The notes beneath the pieces were generated by a model, which had not been told where the DNA came from, searched no databases, and saw only the letters and a list, made by a program, of their open reading frames with translations. A stretch of DNA of 64,000 bases, taken from Motilibacter deserti. GTDB lineage: Bacteria; Actinomycetota; Actinomycetes; Motilibacterales; Motilibacteraceae. The stretch lies in NCBI RefSeq assembly GCF_011250635.1, contig NZ_JAANNP010000001.1, positions 714,933 through 778,932 of the forward strand. The letters are read 5' to 3'. Shown here one piece after another: positions 41,958 through 50,267 of this stretch; within the stretch, counting starts at the first letter, position 1; each line of letters opens with the position of its first letter. The position numbers were made by a program, and so were the translations under genes.

Positions 41958-42883
41958 TGGCCCTGCACATCGACGAGACGGTCGCCGCGGAGGCCGGTGC
42001 GGGACACGCCGACCCGCCACGCGGGCCGCAGCGGCGCCGTCGCGGCACCCTGCGCACCTGGGTGGAGATCGTCGCGCTGGCCGCCATCGCCGTCGTCATG
42101 CTCTTCCCCGTCGTCTGGATGCTGGAGACGTCGCTGAAGGAGGGCCGCGACGTCTATGCGGTGCCCGCGAAGATCCTGAGCTTCGACGTGACGCTCGACC
42201 ACTACAAGGACGTCTTCGTGCAGCGCGACGGCTCGGGCACCTCCGACCTCGCGGTCTCCTTCAAGAACTCCATCATCGTCGCGGGGACCTCCACGCTGCT
42301 GGCGACCCTGCTGGGCGTGCCGGCCGCCTGGGCGTACTCCCGCTTCCGCATGAAGGCGAAGAAGGACCAGCTCTTCTTCATCCTCTCGACGCGCTTCATG
42401 CCGCCGGTCGTGGTGGTCATCCCGATCTTCCTGATGTACCGCGACCTCGGGCTGCTCAACACCAAGCTCGGCCTCATCCTCATCTACGCGGCGTTCAACC
42501 TGCCCTTCACCATCTGGATGATGAAGGGCTTCGTCGACGAGGTGCCGGCGGAGTACGAGGAAGCCGCGATGCTCGACGGCTACTCACGCTTCGAGGCGTT
42601 CTGGCGCTACACGCTGCCGCTGTTGGTCCCCGGGATCGCGGCCACCGCGGTCTTCGCCCTCATCTTCTCCTGGAACGAGTTCGTGTTCGCCATCTTCCTC
42701 ACCTCGAGCGACTCCGTCCGGACCGCTCCCCCGGCCATCGCCGGGCTCATCGGCGGCACCACGATCGACTGGGGCCTGGTGGCCGCGTCGGCGATGGTGT
42801 TCGCCGCCCCGGTCCTGCTCTTCGCGTTCCTCGTCCGCAAGCACCTGGTCGCGGGGGTCACGCTCGGGGCGGTGCGTCGCTGA
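41957..42883 (+). CDS. CUT1 ABC transporter permease (MalG/UgpE type)
   Basis: This 308-residue second permease has six membrane helices and an EAA loop YEEAAMLDGYSRFEAFWRYTLPLLVPG (about 199-225). The sequence FILSTRFMPPVVVVIPIFLMYRDLGLLNTKLGLIL is characteristic of the MalG group. Start ATG 41957 shares one base with the preceding stop (TGATG), as does its stop with the next gene, so the whole transporter is tightly coupled in translation. Confidence 0.94.
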   Translation: MALHIDETVAAEAGAGHADPPRGPQRRRRGTLRTWVEIVALAAIAVVMLFPVVWMLETSLKEGRDVYAVPAKILSFDVTLDHYKDVFVQRDGSGTSDLAVSFKNSIIVAGTSTLLATLLGVPAAWAYSRFRMKAKKDQLFFILSTRFMPPVVVVIPIFLMYRDLGLLNTKLGLILIYAAFNLPFTIWMMKGFVDEVPAEYEEAAMLDGYSRFEAFWRYTLPLLVPGIAATAVFALIFSWNEFVFAIFLTSSDSVRTAPPAIAGLIGGTTIDWGLVAASAMVFAAPVLLFAFLVRKHLVAGVTLGAVRR

Positions 42884-43947
42884 TGGCGGGCATCGAGATC
42901 ACCGAGCTGCACAAGCGCTTCCCCGACGGCACCGTGGCCGTCGAGAAGCTGGACCTGTCCATGCGGGACGGCGAGCTCTTCGTCATGCTCGGCCCCTCCG
43001 GCTGCGGCAAGACGACGACCCTGCGCTCGATCGCGGGGCTCGAGCGCCAGACCTCCGGCGACATCCGCATCGGCCACCGCCTTGTCAACGACCTGCCCCC
43101 GGCCGAGCGCGACATCGCCATGGTCTTCCAGTTCTACGCGCTCTACCCCCATCTGCGGGCCAAGGACAACATCGCCTTCCCGCTGCGGGCCGAGGGCACC
43201 CCGGAGGCCGAGGTGAAGGAGCGGGTCGCCGAGGCGGCCCGCATGCTCCGCCTCGAGGCGCTGCTCGAGCGCCGGCCCAACCAGCTGTCCGGCGGTGAGC
43301 AGCAGCGCGTCGCGCTGGCGCGGGCGCTGATCCGCCAGCCCCTGGCGTTCCTCATGGACGAGCCGCTGACCAACCTCGACGCCGAGCTGCGCGCCGACAT
43401 GCGGACGTCCATCAAGCACCTGCAGCAGCGGCTGGGCACGACGATGGTCTACGTCACCCACGACCAGCTCGAGGCCATGTCGCTGGGCGACCGGATCGCG
43501 ATCCTCAACAAGGGGCGGCTCGAGCAGGTCGGCACCCCGCTCGAGGTCTACAACCGTCCCGCGTCGCTCTTCTGCGCGGGGTTCATCGGCTCACCGCCGA
43601 TGAACCTGCTCCCGGTCGAGGTCTCCGAGGGCCGCCTGCGCACGCCGGGCGGGCTGAGCCTGGTGCCGCCCGGCGGGCTGTCGACGCGGCAGGGGCTCGT
43701 CGCCGGCGTGCGCCCGGAGCAGCTGGAGGTGACGACGCCCGACGCGGGGGACGCCGTCCCCGCCCGCATCGTGTCCGAGGAGGTCCTCGGGGACGAGATC
43801 ATCTACGTGGTCTCGGCGGGCGGCGCGGACGTGCGCGTCCGGATGCCACCGACGTCCCGCTTCGGCCTCGACGCCCCCGTCGGGCTCCGCCACACCGGAA
43901 GCCCGCCTCCGGTGTACGACGCCACGTCCGAGAGGCTGGTCGCCTGA
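42883..43947 (+). CDS. CUT1 ABC transporter ATPase (UgpC/MalK type), first copy
   Basis: This 354-residue ATPase has a complete set of catalytic motifs: Walker A GPSGCGKTT, a Q-loop slightly altered to MVFQFYALYPH, signature LSGGEQQRV, Walker B FLMDEPLTNLD, and H-loop YVTHDQLEAMS with the switch histidine. The C-terminal OB-like regulatory domain (residues about 240-354) is of the MalK/UgpC type. It is followed after one base by a second ATPase gene, so the transporter probably uses a heterodimer. Confidence 0.94.
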   Translation: MAGIEITELHKRFPDGTVAVEKLDLSMRDGELFVMLGPSGCGKTTTLRSIAGLERQTSGDIRIGHRLVNDLPPAERDIAMVFQFYALYPHLRAKDNIAFPLRAEGTPEAEVKERVAEAARMLRLEALLERRPNQLSGGEQQRVALARALIRQPLAFLMDEPLTNLDAELRADMRTSIKHLQQRLGTTMVYVTHDQLEAMSLGDRIAILNKGRLEQVGTPLEVYNRPASLFCAGFIGSPPMNLLPVEVSEGRLRTPGGLSLVPPGGLSTRQGLVAGVRPEQLEVTTPDAGDAVPARIVSEEVLGDEIIYVVSAGGADVRVRMPPTSRFGLDAPVGLRHTGSPPPVYDATSERLVA

Positions 43948-43948
43948 G

Positions 43949-45019
43949 ATGGGATCGATCTCCACGCAGGGCCTGCGCAAGGCGTTCGGCGACGTCCAAG
44001 CGCTCGACGACGTCACGATCGACGTGCCGGACGGGTCCTTCTTCGTCATCCTCGGCCCGTCCGGCGCCGGCAAGACCACGACCCTGCGGGCGATCGCCGG
44101 GCTCGAGCGGCTCGACGCCGGGACGGTGCGCCTGGACGGCCTCGACGCCACGAAGGCGGACCCGGCGGCCCGTGACCTCGCCATGGTCTTCCAGAGCTAT
44201 GCGCTCTATCCGAAGCGCACGGCGTTCGACAACATCGCCTCACCCCTGCGGGCACGCCGGACACCTGCAGCCGAGATCACGCGTCGGGTGGACGAGGTGT
44301 CGGCGCTGCTGCACATCGAGAAGCTCATGAAGCGCCGGCCGGCTCAGATGTCGGGCGGCGAGATGCAGCGGGTGGCGCTCGCCCGCGCGCTCGTGCGCAG
44401 CCCGCGGGCGTTCCTCATGGACGAGCCGCTGACCAACCTCGACCTGAAGCTGCGGGTCGAGATGCGCACGGAGCTCACGCGCATCCACCGCTCCCTCGGC
44501 GGCACCTTCCTCTACGTCACCAACGACCAGGTCGAGGCCATGTCGATGGCCGACCAGGTCGCGGTGCTGAAGGAGGGCCGGGTGCAGCAGGTGGGCACGC
44601 CTCGAGAGGTCTACGAGCGGCCGGCCAACTCGTGGGTCGCCGCCTTCGTGGGCAACCCGCGCATCAGCCTGCTCCCGTGCCGGGCCGAGGGGACGCGGCT
44701 CGTCGGGGACGGCGGCTGGTCGCTGCCCCGCCCGCGCACGGGCGCTGCGGGCGACGGCCAGCCGCTCCTGCTCGGTCTGCGGGCCGAGGACGTCTCGCTG
44801 GACCGCCGGGACGCGGCGGCGGCGCTCGACGGCGAGCTGTACGCCCTCGAGCCGCTGGGCGACCGCACCGTGGTGGACGTCCGGGTCGGGAGCGAGGTGC
44901 TCAAGGTGAAGGCGCGTCCCAGCGTCACCGGCCGTCCCGGCGACCGCCTGACGGTGAGCGTGGACCTGGACCGGGCGCACCTGTTCGACGCGGGCACCGG
45001 CCTGGCCCTGACGCGATGA
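43949..45019 (+). CDS. CUT1 ABC transporter ATPase, second copy with degenerate H-loop
   Basis: This 356-residue ATPase resembles UgpC: Walker A GPSGAGKTT, Q-loop FQSYALYPKRTAFDNI, signature MSGGEMQRV, Walker B FLMDEPLTNLD. The switch histidine of the H-loop is replaced by Asn192 (YVTNDQVEAMS; codon AAC at 44522-44524). The His after YALYP is also changed to Lys. A switch-His substitution usually weakens ATP hydrolysis at that site, so in a heterodimer with the first copy only one site may be fully active. The C-terminal domain is MalK-like. A hairpin follows the stop. Confidence 0.93.
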   Translation: MGSISTQGLRKAFGDVQALDDVTIDVPDGSFFVILGPSGAGKTTTLRAIAGLERLDAGTVRLDGLDATKADPAARDLAMVFQSYALYPKRTAFDNIASPLRARRTPAAEITRRVDEVSALLHIEKLMKRRPAQMSGGEMQRVALARALVRSPRAFLMDEPLTNLDLKLRVEMRTELTRIHRSLGGTFLYVTNDQVEAMSMADQVAVLKEGRVQQVGTPREVYERPANSWVAAFVGNPRISLLPCRAEGTRLVGDGGWSLPRPRTGAAGDGQPLLLGLRAEDVSLDRRDAAAALDGELYALEPLGDRTVVDVRVGSEVLKVKARPSVTGRPGDRLTVSVDLDRAHLFDAGTGLALTR

Positions 45020-45024
45020 GCGCC

Positions 45025-45059
45025 CCGCCCTCGCCGCTACTCCCAGGCGGCGAGGGCGG
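45025..45059. terminator. bidirectional hairpin between the ABC operon and larA
   Basis: CCGCCCTCGCCG (45025-45036) pairs perfectly with CGGCGAGGGCGG (45048-45059), loop 11 bases. The stop codon and last codons of larA lie inside the hairpin loop and right arm. The hairpin starts 5 bases after the ATPase stop codon. It can end transcription from both sides. Confidence 0.8.
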
Positions 45060-46350
45060 TGCCGTCCGCGTCGAGCATCTCGACCGGGCCGCCGACGACC
45101 TCCAGCTCCGCGTGACGCTCCACCTCCTCGAGCAGCGCCGTGGAGACGAGCAGGTCGGCCACGTCGAGGGTGTCGTGCATCCGGACGAGCCGGACCCGGT
45201 CGGGGTCGGGGCTGCCGCAGGTGAGGACGGCGGCGCTGACCGCCGACGCGTCGTCGGCGAGGACCATGGGCAGGGCCACGCGACGGGTTCCGATCACGCC
45301 CGCGGTGAGGGCGTTGGTGTACATCGCGTGCAGGTCGAGCGAGGCCGCCACGGCACGCGTCGTGAAGTCGGCGAGCCCGATGCCGTAGCCGTTGCCCTCC
45401 GAGTCCGGGGTGAGGTCCAGCGCGACGATGTTCGTGATGCGCGGCGTCTCCGGCTCGTCGACGCCGCTGATCCGCATCCGTCCGACGACGTTGGTGTCCA
45501 TGCCGGAGCCGGAGATGTTCTTGCCGAAGCGGTCGACGACCAGCACGTCGAGCTCGTCGAAGGGGAGGGTGCCGAGCAGGCTGCGCGCCTCCCGCAGCAG
45601 CGCCTGCTCCTCCTCCCCCGCGATGCCGGCCGGGCCCACCCAGGCGAGGCGCGCGGTCTGGCCCCGGCCGTTCTCCACGACCCCCAGCGCCCCGACCACC
45701 TTCCCGGTCGCGACGATCGCACGGGCGACCTCGACGATGCCCGTCGAGAGCTTCACCGGCCCCAGCGCGTGCAGCACCGCGGCGCCGGCCTGGTTGCCGA
45801 GCCCGATCGCCGTCATCTTGGCCAGGCCGCTCTCCACACCGCCCCGGAAGTCGGTGTGCGGCTTGACGCGGTTGATGACGAGGACCCCGTCGGCGGCCGC
45901 CGCCAGAGCGTCCATGTGCACGGGCATGCCGTCCGGCCCACCGCCGAGGTCGACCGTCTCCATGCCCGAGCGCACGGGGGCACCGACGGACTCCTCGGTC
46001 ACGCCGAGCTGCACGAGCAGCGACTCCTGGCCCTCGGCCGTGGCGTGCCCGTGCGACCCCATCGACGGGACGACGAAGGGCTCGGCCCCGTGATCGCGCA
46101 GCCAGCGCACCGTCTCGCGCACCACCGTCACGAGGTCGTGGAGCCCGCGGCTGCCGACGGTGAGCGCGATCCGGGCGCCCGGCTCGAGGCGCAGGCCGGC
46201 GGCGTCGAGCTCGCGGCGGACGGCGTACGCGACATCGGCCTCCTGCGGCTGCCGGCCGCTCCTGCGGACGCGGTGCAGCTTGGGGAGCGGGCACGCGGCC
46301 TCGACGGCGGCGAGCGGGAGGCTGAGGGCCTGCTGCGGGGCGACGGGCAT
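45037..46350 (-). CDS. larA: LarA-family nickel-pincer-nucleotide racemase/epimerase
   Basis: This 437-residue protein resembles LarA (DUF2088 N-terminal domain plus C-terminal domain). LarA enzymes use a nickel-pincer nucleotide covalently held by lysine to racemise or epimerise 2-hydroxy acids by hydride transfer. VPSMGSHGHATAEGQ (about 95-109) resembles the catalytic-histidine region and VINRVKPHTDFRGGVESGLAKM (about 157-178) contains Lys and His candidates for cofactor attachment. Substrates of LarA homologues vary (lactate, malate, sugar acids). The adjacent importer and dehydrogenases suggest a catabolic 2-hydroxy acid here. It is 3 bp downstream of larE and is translated with it. Confidence 0.88.
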   Translation of the reverse strand: MPVAPQQALSLPLAAVEAACPLPKLHRVRRSGRQPQEADVAYAVRRELDAAGLRLEPGARIALTVGSRGLHDLVTVVRETVRWLRDHGAEPFVVPSMGSHGHATAEGQESLLVQLGVTEESVGAPVRSGMETVDLGGGPDGMPVHMDALAAAADGVLVINRVKPHTDFRGGVESGLAKMTAIGLGNQAGAAVLHALGPVKLSTGIVEVARAIVATGKVVGALGVVENGRGQTARLAWVGPAGIAGEEEQALLREARSLLGTLPFDELDVLVVDRFGKNISGSGMDTNVVGRMRISGVDEPETPRITNIVALDLTPDSEGNGYGIGLADFTTRAVAASLDLHAMYTNALTAGVIGTRRVALPMVLADDASAVSAAVLTCGSPDPDRVRLVRMHDTLDVADLLVSTALLEEVERHAELEVVGGPVEMLDADGTALAAWE

Positions 46351-46353
46351 TCT

Positions 46354-47211
46354 TCATCTCCACCGGGCGGAATCGTGCAACATCGCGTTCATCGAGCCGG
46401 ACACAAAGGCTCTCACGTCCACAGCTTCGGCGAAACCCGCTTCTTGCAATGTCTCGGCGAGCCTTGGGATCGCCTGCACCTGCGGCACCACGTCCCCGTC
46501 GACCTCGACCCGCACCTGCGTGCCGAGGTCGCGCACCCGCAGGTCACGGGTCTGGACCCCCTCAGCGGCGAGGAGGCGGCGCACCGACCGCTCCGCCTGC
46601 TCGACGCGGTGCAGCCGGTGCGGCGTGATGCGCAGCCCGTACGCGATCCGGCTGGACAGGCAGGCGGCTGCCGGCTTGTCCCACGTGCGAAGGCCCCACG
46701 CGCGGCTCACCTCCCGGACCTCGTCCTTCGTCAGCCCGCACTCGGCCAACGGCTCGCGGGCCCCGTGCTCGCGGGCCGCGCGCAGCCCCGGCCGGAAGCC
46801 CGCCCGGTGGTCGTCGGCGTTCGTGCCCGTCAGGACCTCCGCCGCACGCTCCCGGGCGACGGGAGCGACGGTGTCGAGCAGGGTCGCCTTGCAGAAGTAG
46901 CACCGGTCCCCCGCGTTGGCGCGGTAGCCTTCCACGTCCATCTCGCGAGTAGGCAGGCGGAGATGCCCGACCCCCAGCCCTTCGGCGAACTCCCGCGCGA
47001 GCTCGGCCTCCTCGGCCGGGAGCGAGTCGGACACGGCGGTCACCGCGAGCACCCGCCCCGGGCCGAGCGCGCGCACGGCCGCGGCGAGCACGAGGGCGGA
47101 GTCAGCCCCACCGGAGAAAGCGACGAGGACGTCGGAGTGGCCGTCGAACCAGCCCAGCAGCCTGCTCGAGAGCTCGTGCACCCGGTCGTCGACGACCAGC
47201 GGTCCGCGCAT
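46354..47211 (-). CDS. larE: pyridinium-3,5-biscarboxylate mononucleotide sulfur synthase LarE
   Basis: This 285-residue PP-loop enzyme inserts the two sulfurs of the nickel-pincer cofactor. The PP-loop SGGADS is at 33-38. Cys104 and Cys107 in RCYFCK and Cys184 in AAACLSSR form the three-cysteine set known from [4Fe-4S]-dependent LarE proteins, in contrast to the sacrificial single-cysteine form of Lactobacillus. It is therefore likely to be a catalytic, cluster-dependent LarE. The ATG at 47211 has no clear ribosome site, and almost no space separates it from larB on the other strand. Confidence 0.93.
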   Translation of the reverse strand: MRGPLVVDDRVHELSSRLLGWFDGHSDVLVAFSGGADSALVLAAAVRALGPGRVLAVTAVSDSLPAEEAELAREFAEGLGVGHLRLPTREMDVEGYRANAGDRCYFCKATLLDTVAPVARERAAEVLTGTNADDHRAGFRPGLRAAREHGAREPLAECGLTKDEVREVSRAWGLRTWDKPAAACLSSRIAYGLRITPHRLHRVEQAERSVRRLLAAEGVQTRDLRVRDLGTQVRVEVDGDVVPQVQAIPRLAETLQEAGFAEAVDVRAFVSGSMNAMLHDSARWR

Positions 47212-47220
47212 GACGGGAGT

Positions 47221-47928
47221 CTGTCACTAGATCGCGGGTTTGCCGATCTCGGCTTCGCCTGCGTGGACACCGCCCGCGCATCGCGTACGGGAGATCCTGA
47301 AGTGATCTTCGGGCAAGGCAAGCAGCCGGCCCAGGTCGTGTCGATCCTGCAGCGGCTCACGGCGGAGCACCCGGACCGGGCCGTCCTCGCCACGCGCTGC
47401 GCGGACGACGCGCTGCGCGCGTGCACGGAGGAGTTCGGCGGCCGCGCACAGGTGGACCCCCTCGCCCGTACCGTCGTCGTCGGGCCGTGGCCGACCGCGT
47501 TCGGCCGGGTGGCCGTGGTGTGCGCCGGGACGTCCGACCTCCCGGTGGCGCGCGAGTGCGCCACGACGGTCCGCGCGCACGGAGCGGAGACGGAGCTCGT
47601 CGCGGACGTCGGGGTCGCCGGCCTGCACCGCCTGCTCGCGCGCCTCGAGCAGATCCGCGCGGCTGACGCCGTGGTCGCTGTCGCCGGCATGGAGGGCGCG
47701 CTGCCCAGCGTCCTCGGCGGCCTCGTCGCGGCACCGCTCGTCGCCGTCCCGACGAGCGTCGGCTACGGGCTCTCGATGGACGGCACGGCAGCCCTGCTGG
47801 CGATGCTGAACTCCTGCGCCCCGGGCGTGACCGTGGTGAACGTCGACAACGGATACGGCGCCGGGGTCGCCGCGGCCCGCATCGCGCGCACGATCGGCCG
47901 GCTGCGGGCGGGCGAGGGGGCACGGTGA
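47221..47928 (+). CDS. larB: nickel-pincer cofactor biosynthesis protein LarB, start uncertain
   Basis: LarB carboxylates and hydrolyses nicotinic acid adenine dinucleotide to make the pyridinium biscarboxylate precursor. The body is clear: RASRTGDPEVIFGQGKQPAQV, then VVCAGTSDLPVARECA, VVAVAGMEGALPSVLGGLVAAPLVAVPTSVGYG and the C-terminal VVNVDNGYGAGVAAARIA. Family similarity extends upstream to RGFADLGFACVD, yet no ATG, GTG or TTG precedes that motif in frame. I propose CTG 47221; GTG 47263 would cut off the motif. The usual 25-30 residue helical lead of LarB is missing. The start is therefore either non-canonical or N-terminally shortened. It overlaps larC by 4 bp. Confidence 0.85.
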   Translation: MSLDRGFADLGFACVDTARASRTGDPEVIFGQGKQPAQVVSILQRLTAEHPDRAVLATRCADDALRACTEEFGGRAQVDPLARTVVVGPWPTAFGRVAVVCAGTSDLPVARECATTVRAHGAETELVADVGVAGLHRLLARLEQIRAADAVVAVAGMEGALPSVLGGLVAAPLVAVPTSVGYGLSMDGTAALLAMLNSCAPGVTVVNVDNGYGAGVAAARIARTIGRLRAGEGAR

Positions 47929-49166
47929 CGGGCGTGCCCTGCCTCTGGGTGGACGCCTCCCGTGGCGCTTCCGGCGACATGCTGCTCGGCGCGCTCCTCG
48001 ACGCGGGCGCCCCGCTCGAGACCGTCCGGTCCGCCCTCGCGGGCCTCGCGACCGAGCCGGTCGGGCTCGGGCTGCGCGAGGTGCACCGGCACGGGCTGCG
48101 GGCGGCCAAGGCCGATGTCTTCGTCGCGGAGTCGACGACGACCCGCAACCTCGGCGACGTCCTGGCGGTCCTCGACGGGGCGGGGCTCGAGCCGCCGGTG
48201 CACGAGGCGGCGGCCCGTGTGTTCCGGCTCCTCGCGGCGGCCGAGGCGAAGGTCCACGGCGTGTCCGAGCACGAAGTGCACTTCCATGAAGTCGGCGCCC
48301 TGGATGCGCTGGCCGACGTCGTCGGGTGCGCCGCGGCCCTGCACTCGCTCGGCGTGCTCGCCCCGGGCGCGCGCATCGTGGTGGGACGGGTCGCGCTGGG
48401 TAGCGGCAGCGTGCGTACGGCGCACGGCGAGCTCCCCGTCCCGGTCCCCGCCGTGCTCGAGCTGCTGTCGCAGGCCGGCGCGCCCGTGCACAGCGGTGGG
48501 GTCGCCCGCGAGCTGTGCACCCCGACCGGCGCGGCGCTGCTCGCCGCCCTGGCGAGCGGCTGGGGCGACCTGCCGGCCATGACGGTGCACGCCGCCGGGG
48601 TCGGGGCGGGGCAGGCGGACCCGCCGCAGGCCGCCAACGTGCTGCGCGTCGTGGTCGGCGAGGCCCAGGGGGCCGCGGGCTGGGCCGAGGAGGAGCTGGT
48701 CGTCGTGGAGTCGACGGTCGACGACCTCGACCCGCGGCTGTGGCCCGACGTCCTCGACGCCCTGCACGCGGCCGGCGCCGTGGACGCCTGGGCCACCCCG
48801 GTGCTCATGCGCAAGGGCCGGCCCGGCCACGTCGTGACGGCGCTCTGCCCCGCACCGGTCGTCGAGGGGGTCTGCGCGACGCTGGTGGCCCAGGCGCCCA
48901 CGCTCGGCCTGCGCACGCATCCCGTCCGGCGGCGGTCGCTGCCGCGCACGATGCGGACGGTGCACGTCGACGGCGAGCCGGTCCGGGTGAAGCTCGGCCT
49001 CGTCGGGGGCGAGCCGGTCACCCGGCAGCCGGAGTACGCCGACGTCCGAGCCGCAGCCGCGCGGCTCGGCCTGCCCGTCCGCCGGGTGCTCGAGCTCGCC
49101 GCGGCGGCCGCAGCAGAGGGCAGCTTCGCGGCCGGGGAAGAGGCAGCAGTGCCCCGCACCGGTTGA
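47925..49166 (+). CDS. larC: nickel-inserting cyclometallase LarC
   Basis: This 413-residue protein installs nickel into the pincer nucleotide using CTP. Characteristic N-terminal sequences are WVDASRGASGDMLLGALLDAGAPLE and the His-rich HGVSEHEVHFHEVGALDALADVVGCAAAL; VRTAHGELPVPVPAVLELL and LCTPTGAALLAAL are the family's central region. The C-terminal ESTVDDLDPRLWPDVLDAL and LMRKGRPGHVVTALCP make up the CTP-binding domain. In some species larC is split by a programmed frameshift (LarC1/LarC2); here it is one continuous frame. GTG 47925 overlaps the larB stop. Confidence 0.94.
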   Translation: MTGVPCLWVDASRGASGDMLLGALLDAGAPLETVRSALAGLATEPVGLGLREVHRHGLRAAKADVFVAESTTTRNLGDVLAVLDGAGLEPPVHEAAARVFRLLAAAEAKVHGVSEHEVHFHEVGALDALADVVGCAAALHSLGVLAPGARIVVGRVALGSGSVRTAHGELPVPVPAVLELLSQAGAPVHSGGVARELCTPTGAALLAALASGWGDLPAMTVHAAGVGAGQADPPQAANVLRVVVGEAQGAAGWAEEELVVVESTVDDLDPRLWPDVLDALHAAGAVDAWATPVLMRKGRPGHVVTALCPAPVVEGVCATLVAQAPTLGLRTHPVRRRSLPRTMRTVHVDGEPVRVKLGLVGGEPVTRQPEYADVRAAAARLGLPVRRVLELAAAAAAEGSFAAGEEAAVPRTG

Positions 49167-49196
49167 GCCCGCGATGCCACGGGCAGGGGAGCACGC

Positions 49197-50123
49197 ATGA
49201 TCTCAGCGATTGGCCGTGGCATCGCCGCCGGCGCCGCCGGCACCACCGTCCTCAACGCGGTGACCTACCTCGACATGGCCCTGCGCGGCCGGCCGGCGAG
49301 CCAGGCGCCCGACCAGCTCGTCGAGCGGCTCGCCGCGGACGTGGGCACCCAGGTCCCCGGCAGCGGCGAGACCGCCGACAACCGGCGTAGCGCGCTCGGC
49401 GCCCTCGCGGGGATCGCCACGGGTGTCAGCGTCGGCGTGGCCGCCAGCCTGGCCCGCACCGCGGGCGTGCGCGCCCCGGCCCCGCTCGGCGCGCTGCTGA
49501 CGGGGGCCGTCGCCATGGCGGCGAGCGACGTGCCGCTGGCTCTCACCGGGGTGAGCGACCCGCGCAGCTGGTCGGGAGCCGACTGGGCCTCGGACGTGGT
49601 GCCGCACCTCGCCTATGGCATCACCACCTCGGCGGCCCTGTCCGCGCTGGAGCCGCCGCTGCGTACCGCTCCCCCGGTGTTCGTGCGGGCCGCACTGCTG
49701 GGCATCGCCGCCGGTGGCCGGAGCGCGTCCGGGATCACCGCGCTCGCCGTCACGACCTCGCCGCGGCTCGTCCACGGCCCGCTCGCCGCCCTGTCGGGCC
49801 GGGCCGGCACGACCACGGCCCTGCTCGGCGCCGCCGGCGAGCTGATCATGGACAAACTGCCGACGACGCCGAGCCGGCTCCGGCCGGAGGTGCTGTTGGC
49901 CCGCATCGGCGCCGGTGGGCTCGCGGCCGCCGGGCTGGCGTCGCGCGAGCACGGCAGCCGCGCGCTCGCCCTCGTCGCCGGCGCCGCGGGCGCGGTCGCC
50001 GGCAGCTTCGCCGGGGCCAAGTGGCGCGGCTGGGCCGCCGGGCGGGTGCCGGACTGGCAGGCCGCGGTGGCCGAGGACCTCGTCACGTACGCCGTGGCGA
50101 CGTACGCGGCGCGCCGCCGCTGA
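49197..50123 (+). CDS. two-part membrane protein (DUF1440-like plus DUF4126-like)
   Basis: This 308-residue membrane protein appears to be a fusion of two hydrophobic domains. Residues 1-150 (GRGIAAGAAGTTVLNAVTYLDMALRGRPASQ, TADNRRSALGALAG) resemble DUF1440/YagU-like proteins. Residues about 160-308 (RAALLGIAAGGRSASGITALAV, GELIMDKLPTTPSRL, GAVAGSFAGAKWR) resemble DUF4126-type proteins. No catalytic motif is present and the role is unknown. It begins 30 bp after larC but has its own GGGGAGC ribosome site. Confidence 0.7.
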   Translation: MISAIGRGIAAGAAGTTVLNAVTYLDMALRGRPASQAPDQLVERLAADVGTQVPGSGETADNRRSALGALAGIATGVSVGVAASLARTAGVRAPAPLGALLTGAVAMAASDVPLALTGVSDPRSWSGADWASDVVPHLAYGITTSAALSALEPPLRTAPPVFVRAALLGIAAGGRSASGITALAVTTSPRLVHGPLAALSGRAGTTTALLGAAGELIMDKLPTTPSRLRPEVLLARIGAGGLAAAGLASREHGSRALALVAGAAGAVAGSFAGAKWRGWAAGRVPDWQAAVAEDLVTYAVATYAARRR

Positions 50124-50235
50124 CGCGTCCCGGCCGTCGGACGCCTGTCGCGGAGACCGCGGTACGTCCGCGCGGGTGAAGCGGCGCGGGGCGCGGAACC
50201 ACGACGGGCTCCGCCGCGTTCGACTGCGAAAGACC

Positions 50236-50254
50236 CGCGGGCACCGTGCCCGCG
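50236..50254 (+). other. hairpin upstream of the first CNNM leader peptide
   Basis: CGCGGGCA (50236-50243) pairs with TGCCCGCG (50247-50254) around CCG. It is 14 bases before the leader ATG, after the stop of the membrane protein gene. It may be a terminator for that gene or part of the structured leader of the CNNM operon. Confidence 0.55.
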
Positions 50255-50267
50255 AACCGGAAGGGCC

